Shown here: positions 27,304 to 37,565 of the stretch, piece after piece
Position numbering within the stretch: the first letter of the stretch is position 1
How the letters are laid out: every line of letters begins with the position of its first letter
NCBI RefSeq assembly: GCF_014842975.1
Contig: NZ_JACYXK010000029.1
Coordinates: 599,043-663,042 of the forward strand
Origin: Rhodanobacter sp. DHB23
GTDB lineage: Bacteria; Pseudomonadota; Gammaproteobacteria; Xanthomonadales; Rhodanobacteraceae
Reading direction: 5' to 3'
Length of the DNA: 64,000 nucleotides
Notes under the pieces: generated by a model
Told to the model about the DNA's origin: nothing
Database searches by the model: none
Seen by the model: the letters and a program-made list of their open reading frames with translations, nothing else
Made by a program: the position numbers and the translations under genes

Positions 27304-28272
27304 ATGCCGAGCATGACAAATCCCGACGAAAAACCCGCGACAGGCCGTCCGCCGACCACCTTTGCGGTGATCGTCACCAGTTACAACTACCGGGCCTTCG
27401 TGGCCGAGGCGGTGGAGAAGGCGCTGGCGCAGACGCGCGCGCCCATCCAGGTCATCGTGGTGGACGACGGCTCCACCGACGGTTCGGACGAACTCCTGCG
27501 GCAACGCTTCGGTGCGGATCCCCGGGTCACCCTGGTGTGCGCGCCGAATGGCGGGCAACTGCACGCCTTCCAGCGCGGCATCGCCCTGCTCGATGCCGAC
27601 GTGGCCTGCTTCCTCGACTCCGACGATTGCTGGGAGCCCGACTACCTCGCGCGCCTGGGCGCGCTGTACGACGCCCGCGCGGACGTCGACTTCGTGTTTT
27701 CCGACATGCAGTACTTCGACCAGCGCGAGGGCGACCTGAGCTTCCACGCGCGCGAACTCGACCTCGGCTATACCGCGATCAGCACCTATGTGCTCACCTG
27801 CTGGTATGGCGCCCCGACCTCGGCGGTTTCCATGCGCGCAGGCTGGGCCCGCCGCGTGCTGGACCTGCCCGAGGCGTTCCGTGCCGACTGGCGCACCTCG
27901 CCCGACAACTGTCTGGTGTATGGCGCCAGTGTGCTGGGCGCGCGCAAGTACTACCTGCCCACCGGCTGCGTGCGTTACCGGATGCACGGCAACAACGCCT
28001 GGGCTTCCAACCGCAGCGCCGAGCAGGGTTACCTCAACCTGATCCGTACGCGCCGCCTGATCGGCCACTATGCGCACGTCGCGGGTTTCGACGACACGGC
28101 CTGCGACATCAAGGCCTGCAAGTACGAGTACCGTACCAAGCCACGCCCGCCGTGGTTCGAGACCACGCGTTACGCCAGGCTGGTGATGATGCGACGGGTC
28201 TGGCCGCTGTGGCGCAAGTGGGAGTTCGCCTTGAGCGTGCTGGCGCGTGGCTGGAAATCGCGCCGCGCCTGA
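27304..28272 (+). CDS. GT2 family glycosyltransferase
   Basis: A 322-residue transferase with a GT-A domain: FAVIVTSYNYRAFVAEAVEKAL, VVDDGSTDGSDELL and the DXD region ACFLDSDDCWEPDYLARL (about 100-117), then a long C-terminal part rich in Arg and Tyr. The start is uncertain among GTG 27286, ATG 27304 and ATG 27313; the only Shine-Dalgarno-like sequence (GGGGAG, 27279-27284) lies too close to the first and rather far from the others. It is divergent from the WaaE-like gene. Function: transfer of a sugar in cell-surface glycan synthesis, no closer assignment. Confidence 0.85.
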   Translation: MPSMTNPDEKPATGRPPTTFAVIVTSYNYRAFVAEAVEKALAQTRAPIQVIVVDDGSTDGSDELLRQRFGADPRVTLVCAPNGGQLHAFQRGIALLDADVACFLDSDDCWEPDYLARLGALYDARADVDFVFSDMQYFDQREGDLSFHARELDLGYTAISTYVLTCWYGAPTSAVSMRAGWARRVLDLPEAFRADWRTSPDNCLVYGASVLGARKYYLPTGCVRYRMHGNNAWASNRSAEQGYLNLIRTRRLIGHYAHVAGFDDTACDIKACKYEYRTKPRPPWFETTRYARLVMMRRVWPLWRKWEFALSVLARGWKSRRA

Positions 28273-28303
28273 ATGCCATCAACCGAGCAACGACCATAGA
28301 CCC

Positions 28304-29158
28304 ATGCGCATCAGCGTCGCCGTCATAACCTACAACTGGCCCAGGGCGCTGGAACAGGTGCTGCGCGCGCTGGCCGCGCAGACCGAGCTGCCCTACGAGG
28401 TGATCGTCACCGACGACGGTTCGCGCGAGGAATCCCGGCAGCTGGTCGAGCGGCTGGCTGTCGACTATCCGACGCGGCTGGTCTACCTGTGGCAGCCCGA
28501 CGATGGCGCGCGCATGAGCCGGGCGCGCAATCGCGCCATCGCCGCCGCGCAGGGGGACTACGTGATCCTGCTCGACGGCGACATGGTGGCCGAGAGCCAT
28601 TTCATCGCCGACCACCGCCGCTTCGCCCGGCCAGGCTGCTTCGTGCAGGGGTCGCGCGTGCTGACCAGCGCGGAGCTGGCGCACCGTCTCCTGGACGGCG
28701 CGGCGATGCCGGGCTTCTTCACGCGCGGCATCGAGCGGCGCCGGCATACCCTGCGCATTCCGCTGCTGGCGCACTGCTATGCACGGCCGAGCACCAAGCG
28801 GCGTGGCATCAAGAGCTGCAACATGGGCTTCTGGCGCGACGACCTGCTGCGGCTGAATGGTTTCAACGAGGCGATGACGGGTTGGGGCCGCGAGGATACC
28901 GAACTGGTCGTGCGCGCCTTCCATGCCGGCCTGCTGCGCCGCGAGTTGCGTTTCGGCGCCCTGGCCACGCATATCTACCACCCTACGCGCAAGCAGACGG
29001 TCGACAATCCCAACGATCGCATTCTCGACGACACGCGGGCGCGGCGGCTGGTGCGCTGCGAACTCGGCGTGGAGCAGCACCTGGGCGAGTTTGCCGTGCC
29101 GCCCGTTGACGTGCGTGCGCTGGTGCAGACAGAGGGTGTCCTGGCCGCGGATATCTGA
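28304..29158 (+). CDS. GT2 glycosyltransferase with C-terminal galactosyltransferase-like domain
   Basis: A 284-residue enzyme. The GT-A half reads MRISVAVITYNWPRALEQVL, VTDDGSREES and the DXD motif LLDGDMVAE (about 87-95). The C-terminal half has KSCNMGFWRDDLLRLNGFNEAMTGWGREDTELVVR, the GWGxEDxE pattern of the glyco_tran_7C / chondroitin-polymerase-like domain that binds the acceptor. It starts 31 bases after the previous GT2 gene, same strand, so both are probably one operon. Sugar specificity unknown. Confidence 0.87.
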   Translation: MRISVAVITYNWPRALEQVLRALAAQTELPYEVIVTDDGSREESRQLVERLAVDYPTRLVYLWQPDDGARMSRARNRAIAAAQGDYVILLDGDMVAESHFIADHRRFARPGCFVQGSRVLTSAELAHRLLDGAAMPGFFTRGIERRRHTLRIPLLAHCYARPSTKRRGIKSCNMGFWRDDLLRLNGFNEAMTGWGREDTELVVRAFHAGLLRRELRFGALATHIYHPTRKQTVDNPNDRILDDTRARRLVRCELGVEQHLGEFAVPPVDVRALVQTEGVLAADI

Positions 29159-29197
29159 GCGGGCACCCGAAAGCCATGCTGCCTGGAGGAGTGCGGA

Positions 29198-30070
29198 TCA
29201 GAGCGGGTGGTTGAAGATGGATGCGTACACCGCGCAGCTCCAGGCGAGCCACTTGATGCAATGCTTGCGCTGCAACAGCAGCGCGTAGGCGGCAGTGGCG
29301 AACGGCGCTGCCATCTGGAGCTTGGCGACATGCCGTCGTGCGGCATGCGCACCCAGGTATTTGCGGATCGCCATGTGGCGTGAGCGCGCGTAGTGGTAGT
29401 GCTTCGTGAAACTCGTCCGCAGGCTTGGCGCCGATGAAGCGTTGCCAGGATGCAGCACCTTCGCAGCCGGTTCCAGCAGGCATTCGTAACCCGCGTCGTG
29501 CAGGCGCAGGCAGAGGTCGTCATCCTCGTAGTAGAGGAAAAAGCGCTCGTCGAAGCCGCCGACTTCCTTGAATACCTCCACGCGCAGGAGCAGGCAGCAG
29601 CCGGGCACCCAACGGACGGAGCAGGTGGCGTCCGGCACGCGATAGGGCATTTTCGCCACCATTTCGTAGAAGGCCGGGCGGTAGGATTTTCGCGGCGTAT
29701 GGCTGTCGCGCCAGCCTTGGGGTGCCGCGATGGCGGCATCCGGGTAGCGGCGCAGCGTATCGAGCAAGGTCAACAACGTCGCCGGCTCGATCCGGCAATC
29801 GGGGTTCAGGAGCAAGGCGTAAGGGGTGGCGACTTGCGCCATGGCTTCGTTGTTCGCGCAGCCGAAGCCCGCATTGCCCGCACGCTCGATGATCCGTGCC
29901 TGCGGAAGCCGTTCGCGCAGGGCTCCGGCCGTGCCATCGCTGCTGCCGTTGTCGATCACCAGCACTTTCGGAAAGAGCCGCAGCATGTCTGCCAGCTCGT
30001 CCACCAGGCCGTGGCTCTGGTAGGTGACGCAGACGAGGGTGACCTGCTGGAGGATGTCGTGATCCATCAC
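29198..30070 (-). CDS. GT2 glycosyltransferase, rhamnosyltransferase-like
   Basis: A 290-residue protein with the WbbL/rhamnosyltransferase pattern: TLVCVTYQSHGLVDELADML, VIDNGSSDGT, RNAGFGCANNEA-type loop (ERAGNAGFGCANNEAMAQ), DXD-like LLLNPDCRIEP, and the acceptor segment GGFDERFFLYYEDDDLCLRLHDAGY. The C-terminus contains one weakly hydrophobic stretch. Its start overlaps the stop of the O-antigen-ligase-like gene (30067-30070), which shows that the two are expressed together and act on the same glycan. Confidence 0.87.
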   Translation of the reverse strand: MMDHDILQQVTLVCVTYQSHGLVDELADMLRLFPKVLVIDNGSSDGTAGALRERLPQARIIERAGNAGFGCANNEAMAQVATPYALLLNPDCRIEPATLLTLLDTLRRYPDAAIAAPQGWRDSHTPRKSYRPAFYEMVAKMPYRVPDATCSVRWVPGCCLLLRVEVFKEVGGFDERFFLYYEDDDLCLRLHDAGYECLLEPAAKVLHPGNASSAPSLRTSFTKHYHYARSRHMAIRKYLGAHAARRHVAKLQMAAPFATAAYALLLQRKHCIKWLAWSCAVYASIFNHPL

Positions 30071-31356
30071 GTGGCTTCTTCTTTATGAGGTTCGGCGCCG
30101 CTGGCCGTACCGGCGCCGGCCAGCGGGATGCATGCCAGCAGGAGGATGAACATGTGGCGATGCGAGAAATCGGCCCACAGGCAATTGGCCAGCCCGGCCG
30201 TGAGGTAGATCAGCAGCAGGCAGGCGTAGAAATCCCGGTACGGCGAGGCCAGGCGGGAGATGTAGCGCGCCAATGCAGCCAGCAGCCCGAGGAACACGGC
30301 CAGGCCCACGATGCCCTGTTCGGACAGGATCAGCAGCATCTCCTGGTGGGGGTGGCCCATCAGGAACTTGTCGTAGTCAGGCATCCCCTCGATGGATTGC
30401 TTGTACAGCGGGAACCATTGGCTGAGCCCATGGCCGAACACGGGCGCACTGGCGATGATGGGCAACGTGTGCTGCCACAGTTCGAGACGGATGCCGGTGG
30501 AGGTCGGCGTGCTCTGGTCGATGTACGCTTCGGTTTCGTGCGTGACGGACAGCAGCAGGCGTTGGCGTATGGGAGAGGCGTAACAGGCCATGGCCAGGCC
30601 GGCAAGGATCAATCCGGCCCCGGCCCACCTGGTGCGGCGGTCCAGGCGCCAGTGATCGCACAGGCGCCAGGCCCAATAGGCGAGCAGCGGCACCAGGGTG
30701 AGATAGGCGGTACGGCTTTCCAGTACGGCGATCACGTTGATGAGCGCCAGTATCGCCAGCGTGTAAAGCAGGCGCCGGTGTGGCCGCGAGCGCGTGACCA
30801 GCGCGGCGGCCAGGGCCATGGACCCGAGCACCAGCACATCCAGGCCTTGCTGGGTGTACTCCTTGAACAGGGTGTTGCGCATCTGCGGCAATTCGTGGAC
30901 GACGGGGCGCTGCGGCAGGAGGCCGAAGTCCATGCCGTAGGAAGCCAGCAGTACGAGCGTCATGGCGAGGGCGAAGGCCAGCAACGCCCGGTTGCGCCAT
31001 TGCGCGGTACGCAGCAGCGAGCCCAGCACCAGCGGGTACCAGCAGGCCCATACGAATGAATCCATCCGCGGTACGCTCGAGGCGCCCAGCCAGGTATGCG
31101 CGGCGCTCAGCATCAGCACCGCCCACCAGACCAGGGCACCCTGCGCCACGGGGTGGCGCGCCGCATCCCTCCAGCGCTGGCGCATGTCGCTGCCCAGCAG
31201 GGAAAGGACAACGCTGAGCACGATGGTTACGTTGGTTGCAGGCTTGTTCAACGTAACGAAAAACAGGCTGGCGACCGCACACCATTGACCCGCGGCCAGC
31301 ATTGTCCTGCGCAAACGCGACGACGGGATGCCTGCAGCTGTGTCCATGGCCGGCAT
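30067..31356 (-). CDS. O-antigen ligase (WaaL)/polymerase-like membrane protein
   Basis: A 429-residue protein with about ten to twelve membrane helices and one large periplasmic loop (about 255-330) that contains the Wzy_C/O-antigen-ligase features RLELWQHTLPIIASAPVFGHG and HPHQEMLLILSEQGIVGLAVF. The conserved periplasmic His and Arg of ligases fall here. The start at 31356 has an AGGTGA ribosome-binding site; the longer open frame adds an Arg/Ser-rich leader with no homology. It could join O-polysaccharide to lipid A-core or glycosylate proteins; sequence cannot decide between them. Confidence 0.82.
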   Translation of the reverse strand: MPAMDTAAGIPSSRLRRTMLAAGQWCAVASLFFVTLNKPATNVTIVLSVVLSLLGSDMRQRWRDAARHPVAQGALVWWAVLMLSAAHTWLGASSVPRMDSFVWACWYPLVLGSLLRTAQWRNRALLAFALAMTLVLLASYGMDFGLLPQRPVVHELPQMRNTLFKEYTQQGLDVLVLGSMALAAALVTRSRPHRRLLYTLAILALINVIAVLESRTAYLTLVPLLAYWAWRLCDHWRLDRRTRWAGAGLILAGLAMACYASPIRQRLLLSVTHETEAYIDQSTPTSTGIRLELWQHTLPIIASAPVFGHGLSQWFPLYKQSIEGMPDYDKFLMGHPHQEMLLILSEQGIVGLAVFLGLLAALARYISRLASPYRDFYACLLLIYLTAGLANCLWADFSHRHMFILLLACIPLAGAGTASGAEPHKEEAT

Positions 31357-31545
31357 GACTGTCACCTGGGATGGGGAAGGTGACGGTCGATGCGACAGCC
31401 ATGACGGCCATCGTGCAACTCGGCAACGCAAGTCAGAGTTTTCATCCATGAAACTTTAGCCACCGGTTTTGCAACGCTAAGTGTACTGGGTGTATCGGGC
31501 GGTGCAGCTGTTTAACTCCAAGACAGGCTCACGCCAAACCGCTTG

Positions 31546-33291
31546 TCACAATGACGAATCCTCTTCCTCGTCATCCGGTGCGGCGTGCGGCGTGCAACCC
31601 GGCACCAGCGCATCGGCCTTGAACATCCACCAGTCGCGCTGGTTGGCGTGGCCCAGGGAAATTGCCTTGGCGCGAACCACGCAATCGCCCATCGCCGGCT
31701 GCTGCACGAACAGCCAGCGCGTGGCCGGCGACTGCGCCTGCCACTGCACGGCACGCGCGAACTGGATGTGCCAGGGCTGCTTGAAACCGAAGTCGGCGGC
31801 GGGGCGATCCAGCATCAGCAGGTCCTGCTCGACCCATGCCACCAGGCCGACTTCGTCCTGTGGACCGAGGTGGCCGCGCACGTCGGCCATCAGCGCGGAG
31901 GCCGAACTGGAGGGATTGAGCAGCGGCACTGCCCAGCATCCCCATGCCAGCCACAGCGCGGCCATGCCGCCGCATACCGCCCACACGGCACGGCGCGCGC
32001 GCAGCGCGGCGACGAGGCCCAGCTGTACCGCGCCCAGCAGCACGCACATCCACCACAGCGCCGAGCCGCCGCGGGCCAGGTCGTGCTCGGCGGCGAACCG
32101 CGCCACCCGGGGGGCGTGCGACAGCAGCGCATAGCCGCCCAGCGCCAGCATCGCCGCGCCCAGCACGGCGATGAAGGCGAGGCCCGCCACGCGCAGCCAG
32201 CGTTTTGGCAGCAATTCGTCCACGAACGGAGCGCAGGCCAGCGCCAGCATCGGCAGCGCGGGCAGGATGTAGACGTCGCGCTTGCCCGGCGAGGCGCTGA
32301 AGAACACCAGCACCAGCAGTACCCAGCCCAGCGGCAGCAGCACGCGCGCCTCGCCCTGCCGCAGCGCCTGCCGCCAGCGTGGCAGGCAGCCGGGGTAAAG
32401 CAGCGAAAGCGGCAACCAGCTGAACAACAGGATCGGGATGTAGTACCACCACGCATGGATGTGGTGCCATGCGTTGGCGTAACGCTTCGCGGTCTGGTGC
32501 AACAGGATGTCGTTGACGTAGGCCGCGTACGCGGGATCGCCGGCGCGCGCATGCGCGGCCAGCAGCATCGGCACCAGCCACAGCGCGATGGCCGCCAGCG
32601 TTGTCGCCAGTCCAAGCAGCCAGCGCCACCACACGCCGCGCCCCGGCCGCGCCACGCCATCCCAGCGGCGGTACGCAGCCCACGCATAGGGAACCAGCAT
32701 CAACAGGGCGAGGAAGCCCACGCCCTTGGTGATGACGCCCAGCCCGGCGCAGAAGCAGCCGAACCAGTACATCGGCCAGTTGGCACTCGTCCCGTGGTCG
32801 GGTGGCGCCAGCAGGTGCCGCAGCAGGCCCCAGTTCGCGGCCGTGATCAGGAACATCACCAGCGGATCGATCTGCGCGCGCTGGCTCTGGTAGGTGAACT
32901 GGAAGGCCAGCAGCAGGCCGCCGGCCGCGTACAGGCCGATGCGCCGGTTCCACAGGCGGCGGCCGAGGTCGTACACCAGCAGCAGCGTGCCCAGTCCCGC
33001 CAGCAGCGAAGGCAGCATGAAGGCCAGCCGCCACCAGCGCACCAGCTCGAAGCTGGCGGCTTCCGCCCACATCAGCATCGGCGGCTTGTCCGCGTACAGT
33101 TCGCTGCCGCGGTGCGGGAACAGCCAGTCGCCGCTCTCCACCATCTGCTTCGCGGCCAGCGTGAAGCGCGGTTCGTCCGAAGGCCAGGGATCGCGCAGGC
33201 CGACGCCGGCGCCCAGGATCACCAGTGCGATCAGCAGCAGCAGCCAGAAGCGGCGGCGTTCCTGCGGGGTGGCCTGGGTGAGAGCGGACAT
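31546..33291 (-). CDS. ArnT-like GT39-family membrane glycosyltransferase (second copy)
   Basis: A 581-residue GT-C transferase. After helix 1 (WLLLLIALVILGAGVGL) comes the catalytic loop RDPWPSDEPRFTLAAKQMVESGDWLFPHRGSELYADKPPMLMW, with the DEP(R) acidic motif and the Lys-Pro pair of the ArnT/PMT family. About eleven helices follow, with TKGVGFLALLMLVPYAW and SASPGKRDVYILPALPMLAL, the typical K-R-x-x-Y segment. A soluble C-terminal domain ends in an acidic tail (PDDEEEDSSL). It resembles the 23239-24978 enzyme only in family traits, so the two probably have different acceptors. Confidence 0.85.
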   Translation of the reverse strand: MSALTQATPQERRRFWLLLLIALVILGAGVGLRDPWPSDEPRFTLAAKQMVESGDWLFPHRGSELYADKPPMLMWAEAASFELVRWWRLAFMLPSLLAGLGTLLLVYDLGRRLWNRRIGLYAAGGLLLAFQFTYQSQRAQIDPLVMFLITAANWGLLRHLLAPPDHGTSANWPMYWFGCFCAGLGVITKGVGFLALLMLVPYAWAAYRRWDGVARPGRGVWWRWLLGLATTLAAIALWLVPMLLAAHARAGDPAYAAYVNDILLHQTAKRYANAWHHIHAWWYYIPILLFSWLPLSLLYPGCLPRWRQALRQGEARVLLPLGWVLLVLVFFSASPGKRDVYILPALPMLALACAPFVDELLPKRWLRVAGLAFIAVLGAAMLALGGYALLSHAPRVARFAAEHDLARGGSALWWMCVLLGAVQLGLVAALRARRAVWAVCGGMAALWLAWGCWAVPLLNPSSSASALMADVRGHLGPQDEVGLVAWVEQDLLMLDRPAADFGFKQPWHIQFARAVQWQAQSPATRWLFVQQPAMGDCVVRAKAISLGHANQRDWWMFKADALVPGCTPHAAPDDEEEDSSL

Positions 33292-33328
33292 GGAGCAACT
33301 CGGAAGGATGGTGAGTTTCGTGCTTTCG

Positions 33329-33448
33329 CCTCTCCCGCTTGCGGGAGAGGCTGCCCGGCAGGGCTGGAGAGGGTGTTTTCGTCTGGACGCGCGGCGCCGC
33401 CGCGACCCGCTCCCGCCTTCGGCGCCCTCTCCCGCAAGCGGGAGAGGG
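33329..33448. repeat. GC-rich hairpin pair
   Basis: CCTCTCCCGCTTGCGGGAGAGG (33329-33350, split here as CCTCTCCCGC and GCGGGAGAGG arms) and its relative at 33425-33448 form two hairpins between the GT39 gene and rsmB. The first can also pair with the second. A terminator role for the rsmB transcript is likely. Confidence 0.75.
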
Positions 33449-33457
33449 GACTATGGA

Positions 33458-34753
33458 TCAGCGTTTTTCGAGCATCGCATAGTACATGCCGTCGAGATCG
33501 CCATCGCCCGGCAGGATCTGCCAGCCGACGGCGGCGGCCTGTCCCGCGGGCAGGGCGGACGGCACGGCATGTGCGTCGGCATGCGTGGCGAGAAAGGGTG
33601 CCACCACCGCCTCGTTCTCCGCGCGCAGCAGCGAGCAGGTGATGTAGAGCAGCCGGCCGCCCGGCGCCAGCAATGGCCACAGCGCTTCGAGGATGCGTCG
33701 CTGCTGCGCTGCCAGCGCGGGAATGTCGTCCGCGCGCCGGTGCAGGCGCACGTCCGGACGGCGGCGCAGCACGCCGGTGGCGGAGCAGGGCGCGTCGACC
33801 AGGATACGGTCGAAGGGCTGGCCGTCCCACCACGTGGATGGATCGCCGGCATCGCCCACGACCACCTCGGCCTGGAGATGCAGGCGGGCGAGGTTTTCGC
33901 GGATGCGTTCGGCGCGCCTTGGCTCGAATTCCAGCGCGGTGAGCGCGACGTCCGCACGCTCCAGCAGGTGGCAGGCCTTGCCGCCGGGTGCGGCGCAGGC
34001 GTCCAGCACGCGCTGGCCGGCGTGCACGTCGGCAAGGTCGGCAGCGACCTGGGCCGCGCCATCCTGCACCGCGAACAGGCCATCGGCAAAGCCGGGCAGG
34101 CGGGTCACGTCGGTGCTGTGCGGCAGCACGATGGCATCGGTCAGCCAGGCATGCGCTTCGGCCGTCTGGTCGTCCAGGCGCAGGCGCTCGAGCAAGGCCT
34201 CGCGGCGGGTGCGGCGGCGGTTCGCGCGCAGCATCAACGGCGGCTCGCGGTTGTCCGCCGCCATGATCGTTTCGGCCTGCAGGGGCCAGTCGCGTGCGAT
34301 GGCGTCGGCCAGCCAGCGCGGATGGGCATGGCGGGTTTCCGCTTTCGCATCGAGTGCGGCGAGGTGCGTGGCGCGCTCGCGCTGCCAGCGGCGCAACACC
34401 GCGTTCACCAGGCCTGCGAGCTGCGGGCGCTTCAATGCGCGCACGGCTTCCACGGTGGCCGCCACCGCGGCGTAATCGGCCAGCTCAAGCACCTCCAGTT
34501 GCACCAGGCCAAGCACCAGCAGGGCATGTACCGCCGGTTCCTTCTTGCGCAACGGGCGATCCAGCAGGCGATCTAGCGCGGCATCGAAACGCGGCCACCA
34601 GCGCGCGCCGTCGCTGACCAGCGCCATCAGCAGGGCACGGTCACGCGGGTCGGGGAGTCTTTGCGCGTGGCGATCCATCGCTTCGCGCAGCGAGGCGCCG
34701 TGCAGGGCAATGTCGGCGAGGGTTTTCGCGGCGAGGGCGCGCGTGTCGTTCAT
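33458..34753 (-). CDS. rsmB: 16S rRNA (cytosine-967-C5)-methyltransferase RsmB
   Basis: A 431-residue enzyme that methylates C967 of 16S rRNA with SAM. The N-terminal NusB-like RNA-binding domain (about 1-140) ends with [12 protein letters not shown]; the Rossmann methyltransferase domain has [17 protein letters not shown] (SAM site), the catalytic [17 protein letters not shown] (PC motif) and the second Cys in [13 protein letters not shown]. The start at 34753 overlaps the fmt stop by four bases. It is the last gene of the def-fmt-rsmB operon. Confidence 0.95.
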   Translation of the reverse strand: MNDTRALAAKTLADIALHGASLREAMDRHAQRLPDPRDRALLMALVSDGARWWPRFDAALDRLLDRPLRKKEPAVHALLVLGLVQLEVLELADYAAVAATVEAVRALKRPQLAGLVNAVLRRWQRERATHLAALDAKAETRHAHPRWLADAIARDWPLQAETIMAADNREPPLMLRANRRRTRREALLERLRLDDQTAEAHAWLTDAIVLPHSTDVTRLPGFADGLFAVQDGAAQVAADLADVHAGQRVLDACAAPGGKACHLLERADVALTALEFEPRRAERIRENLARLHLQAEVVVGDAGDPSTWWDGQPFDRILVDAPCSATGVLRRRPDVRLHRRADDIPALAAQQRRILEALWPLLAPGGRLLYITCSLLRAENEAVVAPFLATHADAHAVPSALPAGQAAAVGWQILPGDGDLDGMYYAMLEKR

Positions 34754-35697
34754 GGTGGGCGCGGGGAACGCAACTCGGGGCGCGCGTTGAGGTAATCCGC
34801 CGCGCTGATGCGCCGGCCGCCCGCGCGCTGCAGTGCAGTGATGCGGAGCGTGCCCTCGCCGCAGGCGATGGCTATGCCTTCGCGGCCCGCGGCGATCACG
34901 CGGCCTGCTTCGCCTGCCTGTGAAGGCCCGACGGCGCGTGCCGCCCAGACCCGCACCCGCTCGCCGGCAAGCTCCGCATCGCTGCCGGGCCATGGATCGA
35001 AGGCGCGCACCTGGCGTTCCAGCGCGATGGCGGGGCGGCTGAAGTCCAGCGCCGACTCAGCCTTGTCCAGCTTGTGCGCATAGACGACGCCTTCGGCGAC
35101 CTGCGGCGTGGCGGTCAGCATTGCGCCGGCCAGCACGCGGGCCAAGCCATCGGCCAGGGCCTCGGCGCCCAATGCGGCGAGGCGATCATGCAGCGTGCCG
35201 CCGGTGTCGTCGCCAGTGATCGCCGTGCGCTTTTCCAGCAGCACGGGGCCGGTGTCCAGGCCCGCCTCCATCTGCATCAGGCCCACGCCAGTCTCGCTGT
35301 CGCCGGCGAGGATGGCGCGCTGGATCGGCGCCGCGCCGCGCCAGCGCGGCAGCAGGCTGGCGTGCACGTTCCAGCAGCCCAGGCGCGGGATCGCCAGCAC
35401 CTTGCGCGGCAGGATCAGGCCGTAGGCCACCACCACCATCAGGTCGGGCCGGTACGCGGCCAGCGTGGCCTGCGCTTCGGCGGTCTTCAGCGTTTCCGGT
35501 TGCTCGACGGCGATGCCGGCAGCCAGCGCCGCCTGCTTCACCGGGCTGGGCGCGAGCTTGCGGCCGCGGCCGGCAGGGCGGTCGGGCTGGGTGTAGACGG
35601 CCACCACCTCGGCGCCGCTGGCGCGGCAGGCTTCGAGGCAGGGGACGGCGAATTCCGGGGTGCCGGCGAAGACGACCCGCAGGGGTCGGGCGCTCAA
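34750..35697 (-). CDS. fmt: Methionyl-tRNA formyltransferase
   Basis: A 315-residue enzyme that formylates initiator Met-tRNA. The catalytic domain shows [30 protein letters not shown], the active-site [20 protein letters not shown] and DTGPVL; the C-terminal beta-barrel tRNA-binding domain spans about 205-310. It overlaps both neighbours by four bases (ATGA at 34750-34753 and 35694-35697), so def, fmt and rsmB are translationally coupled. Confidence 0.97.
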   Translation of the reverse strand: MSARPLRVVFAGTPEFAVPCLEACRASGAEVVAVYTQPDRPAGRGRKLAPSPVKQAALAAGIAVEQPETLKTAEAQATLAAYRPDLMVVVAYGLILPRKVLAIPRLGCWNVHASLLPRWRGAAPIQRAILAGDSETGVGLMQMEAGLDTGPVLLEKRTAITGDDTGGTLHDRLAALGAEALADGLARVLAGAMLTATPQVAEGVVYAHKLDKAESALDFSRPAIALERQVRAFDPWPGSDAELAGERVRVWAARAVGPSQAGEAGRVIAAGREGIAIACGEGTLRITALQRAGGRRISAADYLNARPELRSPRPP

Positions 35698-36203
35698 GCG
35701 CTGGCCGCCTGCTTGCGCTGCTTTTCCAGGCGCTTGAGCAGCAGCGAACGCTTCAGCGGCGAGAGGTAGTCCACGAACACCTTGCCGTCGAGGTGGTCCA
35801 GCTCGTGCTGCACGGCCACGGCCTGCGGGCCTTCGGCCTCGTAGAAGAACGCCTGGCCGTCGGCGTCCTGCGCCTTCACCTTCACCTTCAGCGCACGGGT
35901 GACGTCGGCGTAGATGCCGGGGAAGGACAGGCAGCCCTCCTGGTACACCTGCGCGCCGTCCTTTTCCACGATCTCGGCGTTGACCAGCACCAGCGGCTGG
36001 TCGCGCTCGTCGCTCATGTCGATCACCAGCACGCGCTGGTGCACGTCCACCTGGGTGGCGGCCAGGCCCACGCCGTTGGCGGCGTACATGGTTTCGAACA
36101 TGTCGGCGACGAGCCGCTTCAGCTGGGCGTCGAACACGGCGACCGGCGCAGCCCTGGTGCGCAGGCGGGGGTCGGGGAATTCGAGGATGGTGAGCACGGA
36201 CAT
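35694..36203 (-). CDS. def: Peptide deformylase
   Basis: A 169-residue metalloenzyme that removes the formyl group from nascent proteins. All three motifs are intact: GVGLAATQ (motif 1, about 44-51), EGCLSFP (motif 2, Cys metal ligand, about 88-94) and QHELDHLDG (motif 3, HExxH, about 130-138). Length is normal for type I deformylases, with a Lys/Arg-rich tail. The start at 36203 is the family start; an upstream in-frame extension lies in the divergent promoter space. Confidence 0.97.
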   Translation of the reverse strand: MSVLTILEFPDPRLRTRAAPVAVFDAQLKRLVADMFETMYAANGVGLAATQVDVHQRVLVIDMSDERDQPLVLVNAEIVEKDGAQVYQEGCLSFPGIYADVTRALKVKVKAQDADGQAFFYEAEGPQAVAVQHELDHLDGKVFVDYLSPLKRSLLLKRLEKQRKQAASA

Positions 36204-36330
36204 GCCGGCTATTGTAGTACGCCGCTTCCGGACGGGGTCACGTCCGGGGAATTCTGCGAACCGCGGCCGATTGCACGGCTTAATGCTTCGGTTACACTCG
36301 CCACAATCACGGGGAGAGGGGATCCCACCC

Positions 36331-37455
36331 ATGCTCAAGAAAGCCTTCACGGTGCTGGCTGGCACCATGGTCGCGGCAGCGGTGTGCGCCGCCGGTGCTT
36401 CGCAGCTGCGCAGCAGTCACCCCGATTCCTATACCGTGCGCCGCGGCGACACGTTGTGGGGCATCTCGGCCAAGTTCCTGGTCAAGCCCTGGCTGTGGCC
36501 GGAAATCTGGCAGGCCAACCCGCAGGTGCGCAATCCGCACCTGATCTACCCGGGCGACGTGCTCAACCTCTCCTTCATCAACGGTGGCCCGGCGCTGAGG
36601 CTGGAACCCGGCGTGCACGACGACGATGCCGTGCCGGCGATCCCGCTGGATGCCGTGAAGACCTTCCTGAAAGACCTGCGCGTGATGGATTCCAGCGCGG
36701 CCAGCAAGGCGCCCTACGTGGTCGGCCTGGAAGAGAACCAACTGGACGGCAGCTCGGGCCAGAACATCTACGTGCGTGGCCTGGACAGCCAGCCCGGCCA
36801 GCGCTGGGCCATCGTGCGGCCCGAGCACCTGTTCCGCGGCTATGACGACGGCAATGGCGGCACCTCGGTCTTCGGCGACGAGCTGTACGCCAATGCGGCG
36901 CTGGTGCGGTCGCCGTGGGAGGAGGACTTCAACAATGGCTCCGGCCAGTACCGCCATGGCAAGGACATGGGCCTCGAGGTGAAGGTGATCGGCACGGCCG
37001 AGACGCTGCGCACTGGCGATCCGACCACCCTGCTGGTGCTCGAGTCCACCTCGGAAATCCACAAGGGCGATCGCCTGATGCCGGTGGATGACAACCCCTA
37101 CGACCCGAGCTTCTTCCCGCATCCGCCGAAGAGCCTGCCCAAGGACGGTCGCGTGATCGCGTTCACCGGCGCGATGGATGCGGTGGGCCCGCACCAGGTG
37201 GTGGCGCTGTCGGTGGGTTCGGCCGATGGCGTGGACAACGGCACCACCTTCGCCGTCTGGCAGCCCGGCGAGAACATCCATGACGACGTGGCCGGCAGCA
37301 GCTGGCGCCGTGGCGTGGGCCCGCGCGTCACCCTGCCGGACGAATACGTCGGCCACGTGATGGTGTTCCGCACCTTCGACCACGTCAGCTACGGCCTGGT
37401 GATGGACGGCCTGCGCCCGGTGAAGAAGGGCGCCAAGCTGCAGTTGCCGGAATGA
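36331..37455 (+). CDS. LysM-domain peptidoglycan-binding protein
   Basis: A 374-residue exported protein. The signal peptide is residues 1-24 ([22 protein letters not shown]); the LysM domain follows at about 33-82 ([48 protein letters not shown]). The remaining 290 residues form a beta-rich domain of unknown role with several short repeats. In xanthomonads this gene sits, as here, between def and dprA. It is divergent from def, with a 127-bp shared promoter space. Probably binds periplasmic peptidoglycan; no catalytic domain seen. Confidence 0.9.
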   Translation: MLKKAFTVLAGTMVAAAVCAAGASQLRSSHPDSYTVRRGDTLWGISAKFLVKPWLWPEIWQANPQVRNPHLIYPGDVLNLSFINGGPALRLEPGVHDDDAVPAIPLDAVKTFLKDLRVMDSSAASKAPYVVGLEENQLDGSSGQNIYVRGLDSQPGQRWAIVRPEHLFRGYDDGNGGTSVFGDELYANAALVRSPWEEDFNNGSGQYRHGKDMGLEVKVIGTAETLRTGDPTTLLVLESTSEIHKGDRLMPVDDNPYDPSFFPHPPKSLPKDGRVIAFTGAMDAVGPHQVVALSVGSADGVDNGTTFAVWQPGENIHDDVAGSSWRRGVGPRVTLPDEYVGHVMVFRTFDHVSYGLVMDGLRPVKKGAKLQLPE

Positions 37456-37565
37456 CGCTTGCCCGCCTCTTCCCGTCGGGAAGAGGCGCCGGCACGGCCT
37501 GGACCCACACGACGGCGCGGCAACCCCGCGCCGTCGTCGTGTGTGGCGGTCACTAGACTCGCCGC

